A stretch of DNA of 64,000 nucleotides from Proteinivorax tanatarense. GTDB lineage: Bacteria > Bacillota > Proteinivoracia > Proteinivoracales > Proteinivoracaceae. The position numbers and the translations under genes were made by a program. This document shows, in pieces, positions 53,339 through 61,446 of this stretch. The notes beneath the pieces were generated by a model. The model was not told the DNA's origin, did no database searches, and worked only from the letters and a program-made list of their open reading frames with translations. The stretch spans positions 1,674,001 through 1,738,000 of the forward strand of contig NZ_CP158367.1 of assembly GCF_040267685.1 (NCBI RefSeq). Reading direction: 5' to 3'. Positions within the stretch are counted from its first letter, which is position 1, and the number at the start of each line of letters is the position of its first letter.

Positions 53339-54814
53339 TAAAATTATAGCTATTAGCCCTCCATTACCTTCGTTAATTATCTTTTCTAAAGTTTCCTGAA
53401 GTTTTTCTTGGGCACTTGGTGGCATATTATCTAATTTCCCTTGAATACCACCTTTAACTAGGTCATGGAGTGATTTTCCAAATATGTTAGATTCCCAAAT
53501 TTTCTCTGGGTTTTCTTCAAATTCATCCATAATATAATTAACTAGATCCTCACTTTGTTTCTCAGTCCCAACTACAGGAGCAAATTCCGATTCAACATCT
53601 ACTCTAATCATATGAATAGACGGAGCACTAGCTTTTAATTTGACACCAAAGCGACTCCCTTGTCTGACAATTTCAGGTTCATCTAAACTCATCTCTTGCA
53701 GCTGAGGTGGCACTACACCATAACCAGTACCTTTTGCTTGTGTCAATGCTCCTTGAATAGCTTGATAATCTTTATTTACTTTTACTAACTCTCTTAACTG
53801 TGTTAATAAGTCTTCAGGGCCCTTTAGTTCTAATCCTGTTTGTTCTGAGGTGATTTTATAGAATAAATCTTCAGGGCATTCCATTCTAATTTTAGCTTGA
53901 CCAGTTCCTAAATCAACATCATCTAGGTTGATATTCTCTAAAAATTCTTTACCTCTAACCTCCGCTATACCACTATCTAAGTCTCTTACTTTTTCAAGTT
54001 TTTCCATAAAATGCTTAACTATAGCATCGAATTCCTCTCTCAGCCAATGGTCTTGCTCTAACGTTTCTACCCAGTTAGGCATCTTTATCTTTACTTCTAC
54101 TATTGGAAACTCAAATAATGCCTCCTGCAGTATCTCATTTATATCATCTACTGCTAATCGAGAAACATCCATGGGAACCACCGGTCTTTTGTATTTTTCC
54201 TCTAAGTCGTGTTTCAATAACATTGCATGCTCTCCTGTAGGGTCAGAAGAATTTAATAGCACAATAAAAGGCTTGTTAATTTCCTGTAGTTCGGCAATTA
54301 CTCTTTCTTCTGCTTCGATATAGTCACTTCTATCCATTTCTGAAAAGCTTCCATCGGTGGTAACTACAACTCCAATCGTTGAATGGTCGGTGATGACTTT
54401 TCTTGTTCCGTACTCAGCAGCCTGTTGAAATGGTATTTCTTCCTCAAACCAAGGGGTGGATACCATTCTTTCCCCTCTCTCATCTGAATAACCAAAAGCC
54501 TTAGGTACAGTATAACCCACACAATCAACTAGTTTTACGTTCATGTGTAAATTATCGTTTATAGTAACAGTTACTGCATTTTCAGGTATAAATTTCGGTT
54601 CAGTAGTCATTATAGTCCTTCCACCACTACTTTGAGGCAGTTCGTCCTTAGCTCTTTCTTTTTCACCTTCATTTTCTATGTTTGGTAACACTAGCTGTTC
54701 CATAAACTTTTTAATAAAAGTTGATTTCCCAGTTCGAACAGGACCTACTATACCCAAATAAATGTTTCCACCAGTTCGTTCTACGATGTCTTTATAAAGA
54801 TCAAATTCAGCCAC
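53336..54814 (-). CDS. spoIVA: Stage IV sporulation protein A
   Basis: 492 residues, the normal length. SpoIVA is the ATP-hydrolysing scaffold that polymerises around the forespore and forms the base of the coat. Visible: the N-terminal GTPase-like domain with Walker A GIVGPVRTGKSTFIKKF near 20-35, DELPQSSGGRTIMTTEPKFIP (sensor/switch Thr), a DCVGYTVP motif near 98, VVVTTDGSF near 150, the middle domain, and the C-terminal anchor (IWESNIFGKSLHDLV... to the last residues GGLIAIIL), which in Bacillus contacts SpoVM and SpoVID. Start GTG with GGAGG 9 nt upstream. A candidate sigma-E promoter lies 50-75 bp upstream. Confidence 0.98.
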   Translation of the reverse strand: MAEFDLYKDIVERTGGNIYLGIVGPVRTGKSTFIKKFMEQLVLPNIENEGEKERAKDELPQSSGGRTIMTTEPKFIPENAVTVTINDNLHMNVKLVDCVGYTVPKAFGYSDERGERMVSTPWFEEEIPFQQAAEYGTRKVITDHSTIGVVVTTDGSFSEMDRSDYIEAEERVIAELQEINKPFIVLLNSSDPTGEHAMLLKHDLEEKYKRPVVPMDVSRLAVDDINEILQEALFEFPIVEVKIKMPNWVETLEQDHWLREEFDAIVKHFMEKLEKVRDLDSGIAEVRGKEFLENINLDDVDLGTGQAKIRMECPEDLFYKITSEQTGLELKGPEDLLTQLRELVKVNKDYQAIQGALTQAKGTGYGVVPPQLQEMSLDEPEIVRQGSRFGVKLKASAPSIHMIRVDVESEFAPVVGTEKQSEDLVNYIMDEFEENPEKIWESNIFGKSLHDLVKGGIQGKLDNMPPSAQEKLQETLEKIINEGNGGLIAIIL

Positions 54815-54864
54815 CTTACATTACCTCCTCCTAAAAAAATTACAAATTAACTTACAAACTTTTT

Positions 54865-54891
54865 ATTGTATATATATGCCTTCACAATACT
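54865..54891 (-). promoter_or_regulatory. Candidate sigma-E promoter of spoIVA
   Basis: On the minus strand AGTATT (54886-54891) and TATACAAT (54865-54872) are 13 bp apart, close to the sigma-E patterns (…ATATT and CATACAnT). spoIVA is a known sigma-E gene in Bacillus, which supports but does not prove this. Confidence 0.45.
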
Positions 54892-54983
54892 ATTATTACA
54901 AATAAAATAAATAGAGCTATTTTTTTATTTCGCCTAATATATAAAATAAAGCATGTAAGTAAGGAGGCTACCCAAAAAACACA

Positions 54984-55046
54984 AACTAAAAAAGGGCTAG
55001 TCCAAAATATTTTTAAGATATTTTTATGACAGCCCTTCTAGTTTTT
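54984..55046 (-). terminator. Terminator after gpsA
   Basis: AAACTA/TAGTTT and AGGGCT/AGCCCT pairings around an AT-rich loop, beginning at the gpsA stop. It separates the gpsA operon from spoIVA. Confidence 0.6.
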
Positions 55047-56073
55047 ACCAGTTTCCATCTTGTGGCATTACTACTTCTTCAATTTCTTTTGTTTTACCCC
55101 GTAGCATCAAGTCAGTAACTGCTTCTTTAGGGTCTTTATCCTCAAATAACACCTTATAAATTTGCTTAGATATAGGCATTTCTACTCCATACTTTTCCGC
55201 TAAATGATTTACACTTTTAGCTGTTTTAACACCTTCAACAACCATATTAGTTTCTGATAAGATTTCTTCTAAACTTTTCCCTTGGCCTAGTAAGTTGCCT
55301 GCTCGCCAGTTTCTGCTATGTTGGCTAGTGCAAGTGGCTACTAGATCTCCTATGCCAGAAAGTCCTGCAAAGGTCATTTTTTCACCACCCATTGCTACTC
55401 CCAACCTAGCTATCTCTGTTAACCCCCGTGTTAGTAAGGCAGATTTGGTATTGTCACCAAATTCCAAGCCATCTGAAATTCCAGCTCCTAATGCTATTAT
55501 ATTTTTTAATGCCCCACCAGTTTCTACACCGACAACATCAGGGTTGGTATAAACCCTAAGTTTAGGTCCCATAAATGCATCCTGTACAGCTTCAGCAACT
55601 TCTTTTTGTTTGGCTGCTACTACAGTTGCAGTGGGTATATCTTTGCCCACTTCTTCCGCATGATTGGGCCCTGACAAAACGGCAACAGGGTGATTTTCCC
55701 CTAATACATCCTGTATAACTTCAGACATCCGCAAAAGGGAGTTTTGCTCAAATCCCTTAGAAGCTGTAACAATAATAGTTTCTTTTGGTATTGTATTTTT
55801 GATTTTTTCACAGATAACTCGAACAGCCGAAGACGGCGTCACAATTACAACTATTTCACTTTCAGCAATACATTTATCTATAGATGAGGTTATTTCTACA
55901 TTAGCGGGAATAATAGCACCTGGTAAATATTTAATATTTTCACGAACTTTATTTAGGTTCTTTGCAGATTCTTCCGTTCTAGTCCACAAAGAAACTTTTC
56001 TGCCGTTTTTAGCAAAGCTTGTTGCCAGCGCTGTTCCCCAACCTCCTGCTCCTAAAATTGAAATTTTTCTCAA
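55045..56073 (-). CDS. gpsA: Glycerol-3-phosphate dehydrogenase [NAD(P)+]
   Basis: 342 residues. N-terminal Rossmann glycines in ISILGAGGWGTALA, substrate site in VSLWTRTEE, SGPNHAEEV near 137, and the C-terminal helical domain with GALKNIIALGAGISDGLEFGDNTKSALLTRGLTEIARLG near 190-228, including the catalytic Lys. It reduces dihydroxyacetone phosphate to sn-glycerol-3-phosphate for phospholipid synthesis. Start TTG with AGGAGGGAG upstream. It lies 14 bp after plsY, whose product uses glycerol-3-phosphate directly. Confidence 0.97.
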   Translation of the reverse strand: MRKISILGAGGWGTALATSFAKNGRKVSLWTRTEESAKNLNKVRENIKYLPGAIIPANVEITSSIDKCIAESEIVVIVTPSSAVRVICEKIKNTIPKETIIVTASKGFEQNSLLRMSEVIQDVLGENHPVAVLSGPNHAEEVGKDIPTATVVAAKQKEVAEAVQDAFMGPKLRVYTNPDVVGVETGGALKNIIALGAGISDGLEFGDNTKSALLTRGLTEIARLGVAMGGEKMTFAGLSGIGDLVATCTSQHSRNWRAGNLLGQGKSLEEILSETNMVVEGVKTAKSVNHLAEKYGVEMPISKQIYKVLFEDKDPKEAVTDLMLRGKTKEIEEVVMPQDGNW

Positions 56074-56087
56074 TGTTACTCCCTCCT

Positions 56088-56678
56088 TTAAATATCACCA
56101 ATTTTCCTTTCCTGACCGTTTAAAAGTCTTGCAATATTTTGCCGATGGGTAAACCATGCTAAAATTGTTAAAATAAATGTGAGTACAGTATAATAAGCAC
56201 CATTATCTACTAATAACATAATTAAAAACGGTGCTATCAAAGTAGCAACAAGTGATGCCAAAGACATATATCTAGTAATATAAATAATAGTAGCCATAAG
56301 AACAACTAAAATTATAAAAGAAGTAAATGACAAAGCTGCTATTACACCCAATGTTGAAGCTATACCTTTTCCCCCTTTAAAATTAAGAAAAATCGGCCAG
56401 TTATGTCCAATAATTACAGCAAGAGCTGAAAAAATTATTAATAATTCATTGTCAAATAATGATATAGCAATTGCAACTGCAAAGTATCCTTTTAAAATGT
56501 CCAATATTGATACCGCCGCAAAAGCCTTGATTCCTAAAACCCTATGAACATTTGTAGCTCCTGCATTTCCGCTACCATAATTTCTAATGTCTATACCGGA
56601 ATGAAGTTTAGAAACAATATAAGCAAATGAAACTGAACCGATAATATAACTTACAATTATCCATAGCCAATTAAGCAA
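56088..56678 (-). CDS. plsY: Acyl-phosphate:glycerol-3-phosphate acyltransferase PlsY
   Basis: 196 residues, five to seven membrane helices. The three PlsY loops are recognisable: SYIIGSVSFAYIVSK with DIRNYGSGNAGATNVHRVLG near 30-50, GHNWPIFLNFKGGKGIASTLG near 93-113, and RHQNIARLLNGQERKIG near the end (typical R-H-x-N-I-x-R-L). It makes lysophosphatidic acid from acyl phosphate and glycerol-3-phosphate. Start TTG with GGAGGGAT upstream; 14 bp separate it from der and gpsA, so the three are co-transcribed. Confidence 0.97.
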   Translation of the reverse strand: MLNWLWIIVSYIIGSVSFAYIVSKLHSGIDIRNYGSGNAGATNVHRVLGIKAFAAVSILDILKGYFAVAIAISLFDNELLIIFSALAVIIGHNWPIFLNFKGGKGIASTLGVIAALSFTSFIILVVLMATIIYITRYMSLASLVATLIAPFLIMLLVDNGAYYTVLTFILTILAWFTHRQNIARLLNGQERKIGDI

Positions 56679-56692
56679 TGTTATCCCTCCTT

Positions 56693-58012
56693 TTATTCAC
56701 TTCTTTGTCTTACACCTATCCTTATCGGAGTCCCCTTAAATCCAAAAGTTTCTCGTAGTTGATTCTCTAAAAACCTAAGATATGAAAAATGCATTAAATC
56801 AGGGTCATTTACAAACATAACAAAAAAAGGTGGATTTACTGACACTTGACTTGAGTACATTATTTTCAGCCTCTTTCCTTTATCTGAAGGAGGTGGAGTT
56901 ATAGATGTAGCTTCTATGATGATTTCATTAAGTAAGCTTGTTGGTATTCTAGTACAGGCATTTTCATACACTTCCTCAGACATAGATATAAGCTTAATAA
57001 CTCTTTGACCTGTCTTAGCAGACACAAAAAGGATTGGAGCATAATGTAAAAAAGGTAGTTCTCTTCTAACTTCTTTTGTAAAATCATTAGTAGTTTGATT
57101 ATCTTTTTGAACTAAATCCCATTTATTTACGGTGATAATCGTTGGCTTCCCTTGTTCATGGGCAATACCTGCTATTTTTTTATCCTGTTCTGTTATACCA
57201 TCTTCTGCATCAATTACTAAAAGAGCAACATTACACCTTTCTATACTTCTTATGGCACGAAGTACACTATAATACTCAATTCCCTCAGAAATTTTACTTT
57301 TTCTACGCAAACCAGCAGTATCTACTAAAATGTATTCTTTGTCTTCATAGATAAATTTACTATCTATAGCATCCCTTGTAGTTCCTGGGATATCGCTAAC
57401 AATTACTCTTTCTTCCCCTAATAATCTATTTACCATCGAAGACTTTCCTGCGTTTGGTTTTCCGATAAACGCTAACTTTAAACTATCTTCATCCTCTTCT
57501 GCAGGTGAGCCTGCGGGGAAATTATCGACAATTTCATCTAATAGTTCTCCAACTCCTAAACCATTAGATGCTGAAATAGCAGTTAAGGAGTCAAATCCCA
57601 GAGTATAGAACTCATATATGTCACTTTCTTGTTTTTTATACTCTTCAATTTTATTCACAGCTAAAACTACGGGTTTATTTACTTTTCTTAAAATAGACGC
57701 TATGTACTGATCCTCAGCTGTAACTCCAACTCTCCCATCTACAACATAAATTATCACATCACATTCATCAACAGCTATTTGTGCTTGTTTTGTTACTTCA
57801 CCTGCTAAAGAGTCTTCCTTTTCAAAAACCATACCTCCGGTATCAACTACATAAAAACTATTGTTTAACCATTGGGCCTTACTATAAAGCCTATCCCTAG
57901 TGGCCCCAGGCTTATCCTCTACAATGGCAAGTCGCTCTGATACCAATCTATTAAACAAAGTTGATTTTCCAACGTTAGGTTTTCCTACTATAGCTACTAC
58001 TGGTAGTCCCAT
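56693..58012 (-). CDS. der: Ribosome-assembly GTPase Der (EngA)
   Basis: 439 residues with the two tandem GTPase domains that define Der: G1 VGKPNVGKSTLFNRL near 9 and IGKPNAGKSSMVNRL near 183, each followed by DTGG/DTAG (G3) and NKIE/NKWD (G4), and a C-terminal KH-like domain ending in TPIRIGVRQRS. It acts in 50S subunit assembly. Its start overlaps the end of the upstream DUF512 gene by 16 bp, so the two are translationally coupled. Confidence 0.98.
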   Translation of the reverse strand: MGLPVVAIVGKPNVGKSTLFNRLVSERLAIVEDKPGATRDRLYSKAQWLNNSFYVVDTGGMVFEKEDSLAGEVTKQAQIAVDECDVIIYVVDGRVGVTAEDQYIASILRKVNKPVVLAVNKIEEYKKQESDIYEFYTLGFDSLTAISASNGLGVGELLDEIVDNFPAGSPAEEDEDSLKLAFIGKPNAGKSSMVNRLLGEERVIVSDIPGTTRDAIDSKFIYEDKEYILVDTAGLRRKSKISEGIEYYSVLRAIRSIERCNVALLVIDAEDGITEQDKKIAGIAHEQGKPTIITVNKWDLVQKDNQTTNDFTKEVRRELPFLHYAPILFVSAKTGQRVIKLISMSEEVYENACTRIPTSLLNEIIIEATSITPPPSDKGKRLKIMYSSQVSVNPPFFVMFVNDPDLMHFSYLRFLENQLRETFGFKGTPIRIGVRQRSE

Positions 58013-59310
58013 TTTTTCCCTCCTAAAATTTCTATAATCTCACTAGGCTGATCTACAGCTTTTATCTTAGTGTTAAGTTTTTGCTCTAACTCATTTAATG
58101 TCCAACCATCTAAAAAAATTGGGTTATCATCTTTTAAGCAACTTCGAGGAATAAAAATTATATCTCCTGATATTTTATCTTTAAGAGAGTTAAATATATC
58201 CTGCCCAGTTAAAAGTCCTGCTACAGTTATTGAACTTCCAAAAAACGAATTTTCTACCATGATGCATTGACTATTTACATTGGAAATTCTATTTAATGTA
58301 GAATCCAGACTTTTAACATAATTATATGCCGACTTTGATGTAACTAAGGTTAGCTGCCATTTTTTATGAACCTTAGGCAAACTTTTTTTGACTAATTTTA
58401 AATCTTCCATAAATAATGAAATTATTCCAATTCCATTTTCTAACTGAGGATAATCTTCATAATATTCCTTTGAAGGGATATCAGTCTGTGAATTAACGTA
58501 GAATTCGTCAGCAGCGTAAATTATTGATTTTCCACACTTTCTTTTATATCTATTTCTATAATAGTCAATAACTTGTATTACTTTTTTACTTTCTTCTTTA
58601 TTAAACTTTTTAAGCGGGAAGCAACTAGTTCGGTGTGATGTCAATCCTACAGGAACCGCCGATAAAGATAGAAGACTAGGAATTAATTCTTCTAAATCCG
58701 TTAAAGTTTTTTCTAGATGTTTTCCATCATTTAAGCCTGGACATAAAACCAATTGTCCGTGAAAATCAATACCTGCATTGGATAATTTATTTAAAATTTG
58801 GGTTATTCCTTTTGCTTTGGGAGTTCCCATTAGTTTTTCTCTAGTTTCATCTTCGCTGACATGTATGGATATGTATAAAGGGCTTAGATTTAACTTAATA
58901 ATCCTTGAAATCTCTTGTTGTGTCAAATTAGTCAAGGTTACATAATTACCATATAAAAAAGATATGCGGTAATCATCGTCTTTAACCCCTAAAGTCTTTC
59001 TCATCCCTAGTGGTAGTTGATCTATAAAACAAAAAACACAGTTATTGTGACAGCTCTTGATTTTATCTAATACTGGATTTTCAAAAATTATTCCTAGATC
59101 TTCGTGAAATTCTTTTTCAATTTCAAAAATATATTGTTCACCATTGGATTTTTCAATACAAAGACTAATATATTCTTCTGTTTGTAATAAGTTATAATCA
59201 ATTATATCTTCTGGAACTTGATCATTTATTGCTACAAGAAAATCTCCCTTTTTTATTTTCAGCTGATGAGCAATTGAGTTGGTTGCTGTATCTTTTATTT
59301 TATGTTTCAT
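57997..59310 (-). CDS. DUF512 / radical SAM-like iron-sulfur protein
   Basis: 437 residues. Layout: PDZ-like N-terminal region (about 10-65, SIAHQLKIKKGDFLVAINDQ), a radical SAM-type cluster motif CHNNCVFCF near 88 (CX3CX2C) with a barrel core (YGNYVTLTNLTQ, SPLYISIHV) and the DUF512 C-terminal domain (from about 230, VGLTSHR, IIYAADEFYVNSQ, and SITVAGLLTGQD). The family (TIGR03279) is widespread in Clostridia and cyanobacteria; its reaction is not established. It is consistently found upstream of der. Coupled to der by a 16-bp overlap. Confidence 0.9.
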   Translation of the reverse strand: MKHKIKDTATNSIAHQLKIKKGDFLVAINDQVPEDIIDYNLLQTEEYISLCIEKSNGEQYIFEIEKEFHEDLGIIFENPVLDKIKSCHNNCVFCFIDQLPLGMRKTLGVKDDDYRISFLYGNYVTLTNLTQQEISRIIKLNLSPLYISIHVSEDETREKLMGTPKAKGITQILNKLSNAGIDFHGQLVLCPGLNDGKHLEKTLTDLEELIPSLLSLSAVPVGLTSHRTSCFPLKKFNKEESKKVIQVIDYYRNRYKRKCGKSIIYAADEFYVNSQTDIPSKEYYEDYPQLENGIGIISLFMEDLKLVKKSLPKVHKKWQLTLVTSKSAYNYVKSLDSTLNRISNVNSQCIMVENSFFGSSITVAGLLTGQDIFNSLKDKISGDIIFIPRSCLKDDNPIFLDGWTLNELEQKLNTKIKAVDQPSEIIEILGGKKWDYQ

Positions 59311-59360
59311 TATATAGTTTCACCTCTGTTTGTTATAACATGTTTAATTATCATATAAAA

Positions 59361-59837
59361 CTATATTTTAGTCAAGATATTGGTGTTTCCTGAACTTATT
59401 TGTTTTGCTGCATCAACTGCTTTTATCAATTCTTCCTCTGAATTTATTATGCCTGTTGCAGTTATTGATGTGCCTAATGTTTTAAAATTTAAAACTTTAG
59501 ATATAAAGCCACCCAGTTTAACGTAAAAAGAAATATTCACTAGGCAATCTATCAATATATAATTATCGTCTCTAATTTTATGGGCTGCTAAAAAGTTTTC
59601 TGCAAATTTCACAATCAGCTTTTTATTTTTTCCTAAACCAACAAAATATATTTTATTACCTTTTTTATCTTCCCCTAATTTAATTGGTATCCCTCGATTT
59701 TCGGGAATGGTTAAATCAAAGTAGGGGAGTTTTAATATTTTTTCTTTTGTTAAAGGAGGGGAAATTATCTTTAAATGCAATGCTGCTGCTACTACAGAAC
59801 TATGTGCTCCACCGTAACAGTAATAGAAAATTTTCAT
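59361..59837 (-). CDS. DUF3189 family protein (second of a tandem pair)
   Basis: 158 residues beginning MKIFYYCYGGAHSSVVAAAL, the characteristic start of DUF3189. It is paralogous to the next gene upstream, with matching FVGLGKNKKL and FISKVLNFKTLGTSITATGI regions. Function unknown; the domain occurs in Firmicutes often near sporulation and der-operon genes. The CYGGxHSS start recalls a nucleotide- or metal-binding loop but this is a guess. Its ATG overlaps the upstream gene's stop by 4 bp. Confidence 0.83.
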   Translation of the reverse strand: MKIFYYCYGGAHSSVVAAALHLKIISPPLTKEKILKLPYFDLTIPENRGIPIKLGEDKKGNKIYFVGLGKNKKLIVKFAENFLAAHKIRDDNYILIDCLVNISFYVKLGGFISKVLNFKTLGTSITATGIINSEEELIKAVDAAKQISSGNTNILTKI

Positions 59838-60304
59838 TTTTGTTTTCCCTCCTCTAGCTCTTTTATATTTTGTTCTACTAGATTTACAATATTAAAAAAA
59901 GCCCTTTGGGTACCAAAGATAACCAAAGGGCGACCAACTGCTTTTAATCCTAAAGCCCTAGATAAAAATCCTCCTATTCGCATATGCCAGTTTACTGCAG
60001 GCATTGTGTTAACAAAAATATATTCATCGCTATTTACTCCCATAACCGCCGCAATATTTTTGACACATTTTTGGGAAAATTCTGGTTCACTTTCTAGACC
60101 CACTGAATAAACTAAGTTTCCCCGATAATCTGTTCCTATAAATTGAAGAACACCATGGTCGCCTGCCTTTTGTGAATCATAGAAAGCTAAAGATAAAAGT
60201 GTTTTAGCTTTAGGTACTTTGTGTTTTTCTATAAGACCACAATGTACGTAACCAGATAAAACTGAAGAGTGGGAACCTCCATAGCAATTATAGATTATTT
60301 TCAA
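59834..60304 (-). CDS. DUF3189 family protein (first of a tandem pair)
   Basis: 156 residues, starting at TTG 60304: KIIYNCYGGSHSSVLSGYVH, then FVNTMPAVNWHMRIGGFLSRALGLKAVGRPLVIFGTQ. Clear paralogue of the downstream gene, with about the same length. Function unknown. It is 12 bp from the preceding small YIEGIA-associated gene. Tandem duplication with both copies intact suggests distinct or heteromeric roles. Confidence 0.83.
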   Translation of the reverse strand: MKIIYNCYGGSHSSVLSGYVHCGLIEKHKVPKAKTLLSLAFYDSQKAGDHGVLQFIGTDYRGNLVYSVGLESEPEFSQKCVKNIAAVMGVNSDEYIFVNTMPAVNWHMRIGGFLSRALGLKAVGRPLVIFGTQRAFFNIVNLVEQNIKELEEGKQK

Positions 60305-60316
60305 TCCTAACTCCCC

Positions 60317-60520
60317 CTAATGTTTTACTAGCATTAACACTCCATTTTCTAAGTCATGAAGCACAGACATGGTTATTCTAGAAATATACATGGAGATTTT
60401 TTGCTGTTCTTCCTTATTTTTAGCTATAAATATAGGTGCCATACCTCCTTGAATAACTTTATCTTTACTGTCTTCTGTTACCACTATAGCAACTATCACT
60501 CTAACTAATTCTGTACTCAT
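60317..60520 (-). CDS. Small conserved protein, likely the capping-complex subunit for YIEGIA
   Basis: 67 residues (MSTELVRVIVAIVVTEDSK to ENGVLMLVKH), a beta-alpha-beta-like small protein with no membrane helix. It directly follows the YIEGIA-family gene with a 2-bp gap, and small genes of this size and position are annotated in Firmicutes genomes as partner of the YIEGIA protein; that name is recalled from annotation, and the assignment rests on position and general similarity. Role presumed in sporulation. Confidence 0.6.
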   Translation of the reverse strand: MSTELVRVIVAIVVTEDSKDKVIQGGMAPIFIAKNKEEQQKISMYISRITMSVLHDLENGVLMLVKH

Positions 60521-60522
60521 AG

Positions 60523-61446
60523 CTAACCCTCCTCCTGTTTAATGTGCCTACCAACTCCTGATAAGCTAGGCTTTGCAATGGCACTTTCTAGAACAGGGGT
60601 CCTTTCTACAGCATCTATTAAATCTTCAATAGTGCCATGGGTGGGAACTATATATAGTGCTACATAACCATTATCTTCATTTCTTCTAGCTAAGGGAGTA
60701 AACTCCGGAGTGTCCACATCTTTATATATACCCATAAGTTTTGAAGCGATATGAACTAGTGCCTGTCTTTGTCCGACGTTTCCTAAAGTTGCAACCGCAT
60801 CGGCATCTTTGGGTTTTATCATTACTGCTAACCCTTTTTCCAAAATCGTTTCTTTAGCTTCCTTAAGACCAATATTCATAATTTGAATGTCATCTACAAA
60901 AAGATTTGCATCATCAAATCTAATCTCAGCTTGGTCAACATCAGCTATATCAATTATCCGTTCTCCTTCCATCAATTTAAGTGCTCCATAAATTAGGCAA
61001 ACTGCTATAGCTGCACCACCTAAAAGACCCCAGTAAATTGTTGTAAACTCTATGATTAAAGTGGTCACAAGGCTGGTAAAGATGGCTATCAAAATGACCA
61101 AATAATTTCTTGCCTCAAATGCTCTAGCAACTCCTTCTATAAAGTCTTCCCCTCGGGGAACCAGTTCAGTAACTTCAAGTTTTTGTAATGTTTCTCGCTC
61201 CATGTTTCTAATTTCTCTAAATTGTTGAGCTGCCAAAGCCAGAAAAGTTACAGCAGCAAAGTCTTGATCAATTAGAGCCGGTATTGCCACCGACCCAAGT
61301 GCTGCTGCTATAAATCCTAAAGATAAATGAATTAATGAACCGTGTGGGTTTGTTGGGTATTGTCGATAGTCTGTTTTCAACATTATGAAACGAGATAAAG
61401 TGCCCACAAAAGTTGAAAAAGCAACAATATATAGATATTGGTCCAT
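60523..61446 (-). CDS. YIEGIA family membrane protein
   Basis: 307 residues. N-terminal membrane segments (YIVAFSTFVGTLSRFIML and IHLSLGFIAAALGSVAIPALI), the name-giving motif as FIEGVARAFEARNY near 102-115, two more helices (LVILIAIFTSLVTTLIIEF and GLLGGAAIAVCLIYGAL), then a soluble C-terminal domain of about 135 residues. The family is the one that includes Bacillus YphB/SeaA, a sporulation protein encoded next to der. Its start overlaps the spoIIP stop (TAATG), so the two are coupled. Molecular function unknown. Confidence 0.85.
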   Translation of the reverse strand: MDQYLYIVAFSTFVGTLSRFIMLKTDYRQYPTNPHGSLIHLSLGFIAAALGSVAIPALIDQDFAAVTFLALAAQQFREIRNMERETLQKLEVTELVPRGEDFIEGVARAFEARNYLVILIAIFTSLVTTLIIEFTTIYWGLLGGAAIAVCLIYGALKLMEGERIIDIADVDQAEIRFDDANLFVDDIQIMNIGLKEAKETILEKGLAVMIKPKDADAVATLGNVGQRQALVHIASKLMGIYKDVDTPEFTPLARRNEDNGYVALYIVPTHGTIEDLIDAVERTPVLESAIAKPSLSGVGRHIKQEEG

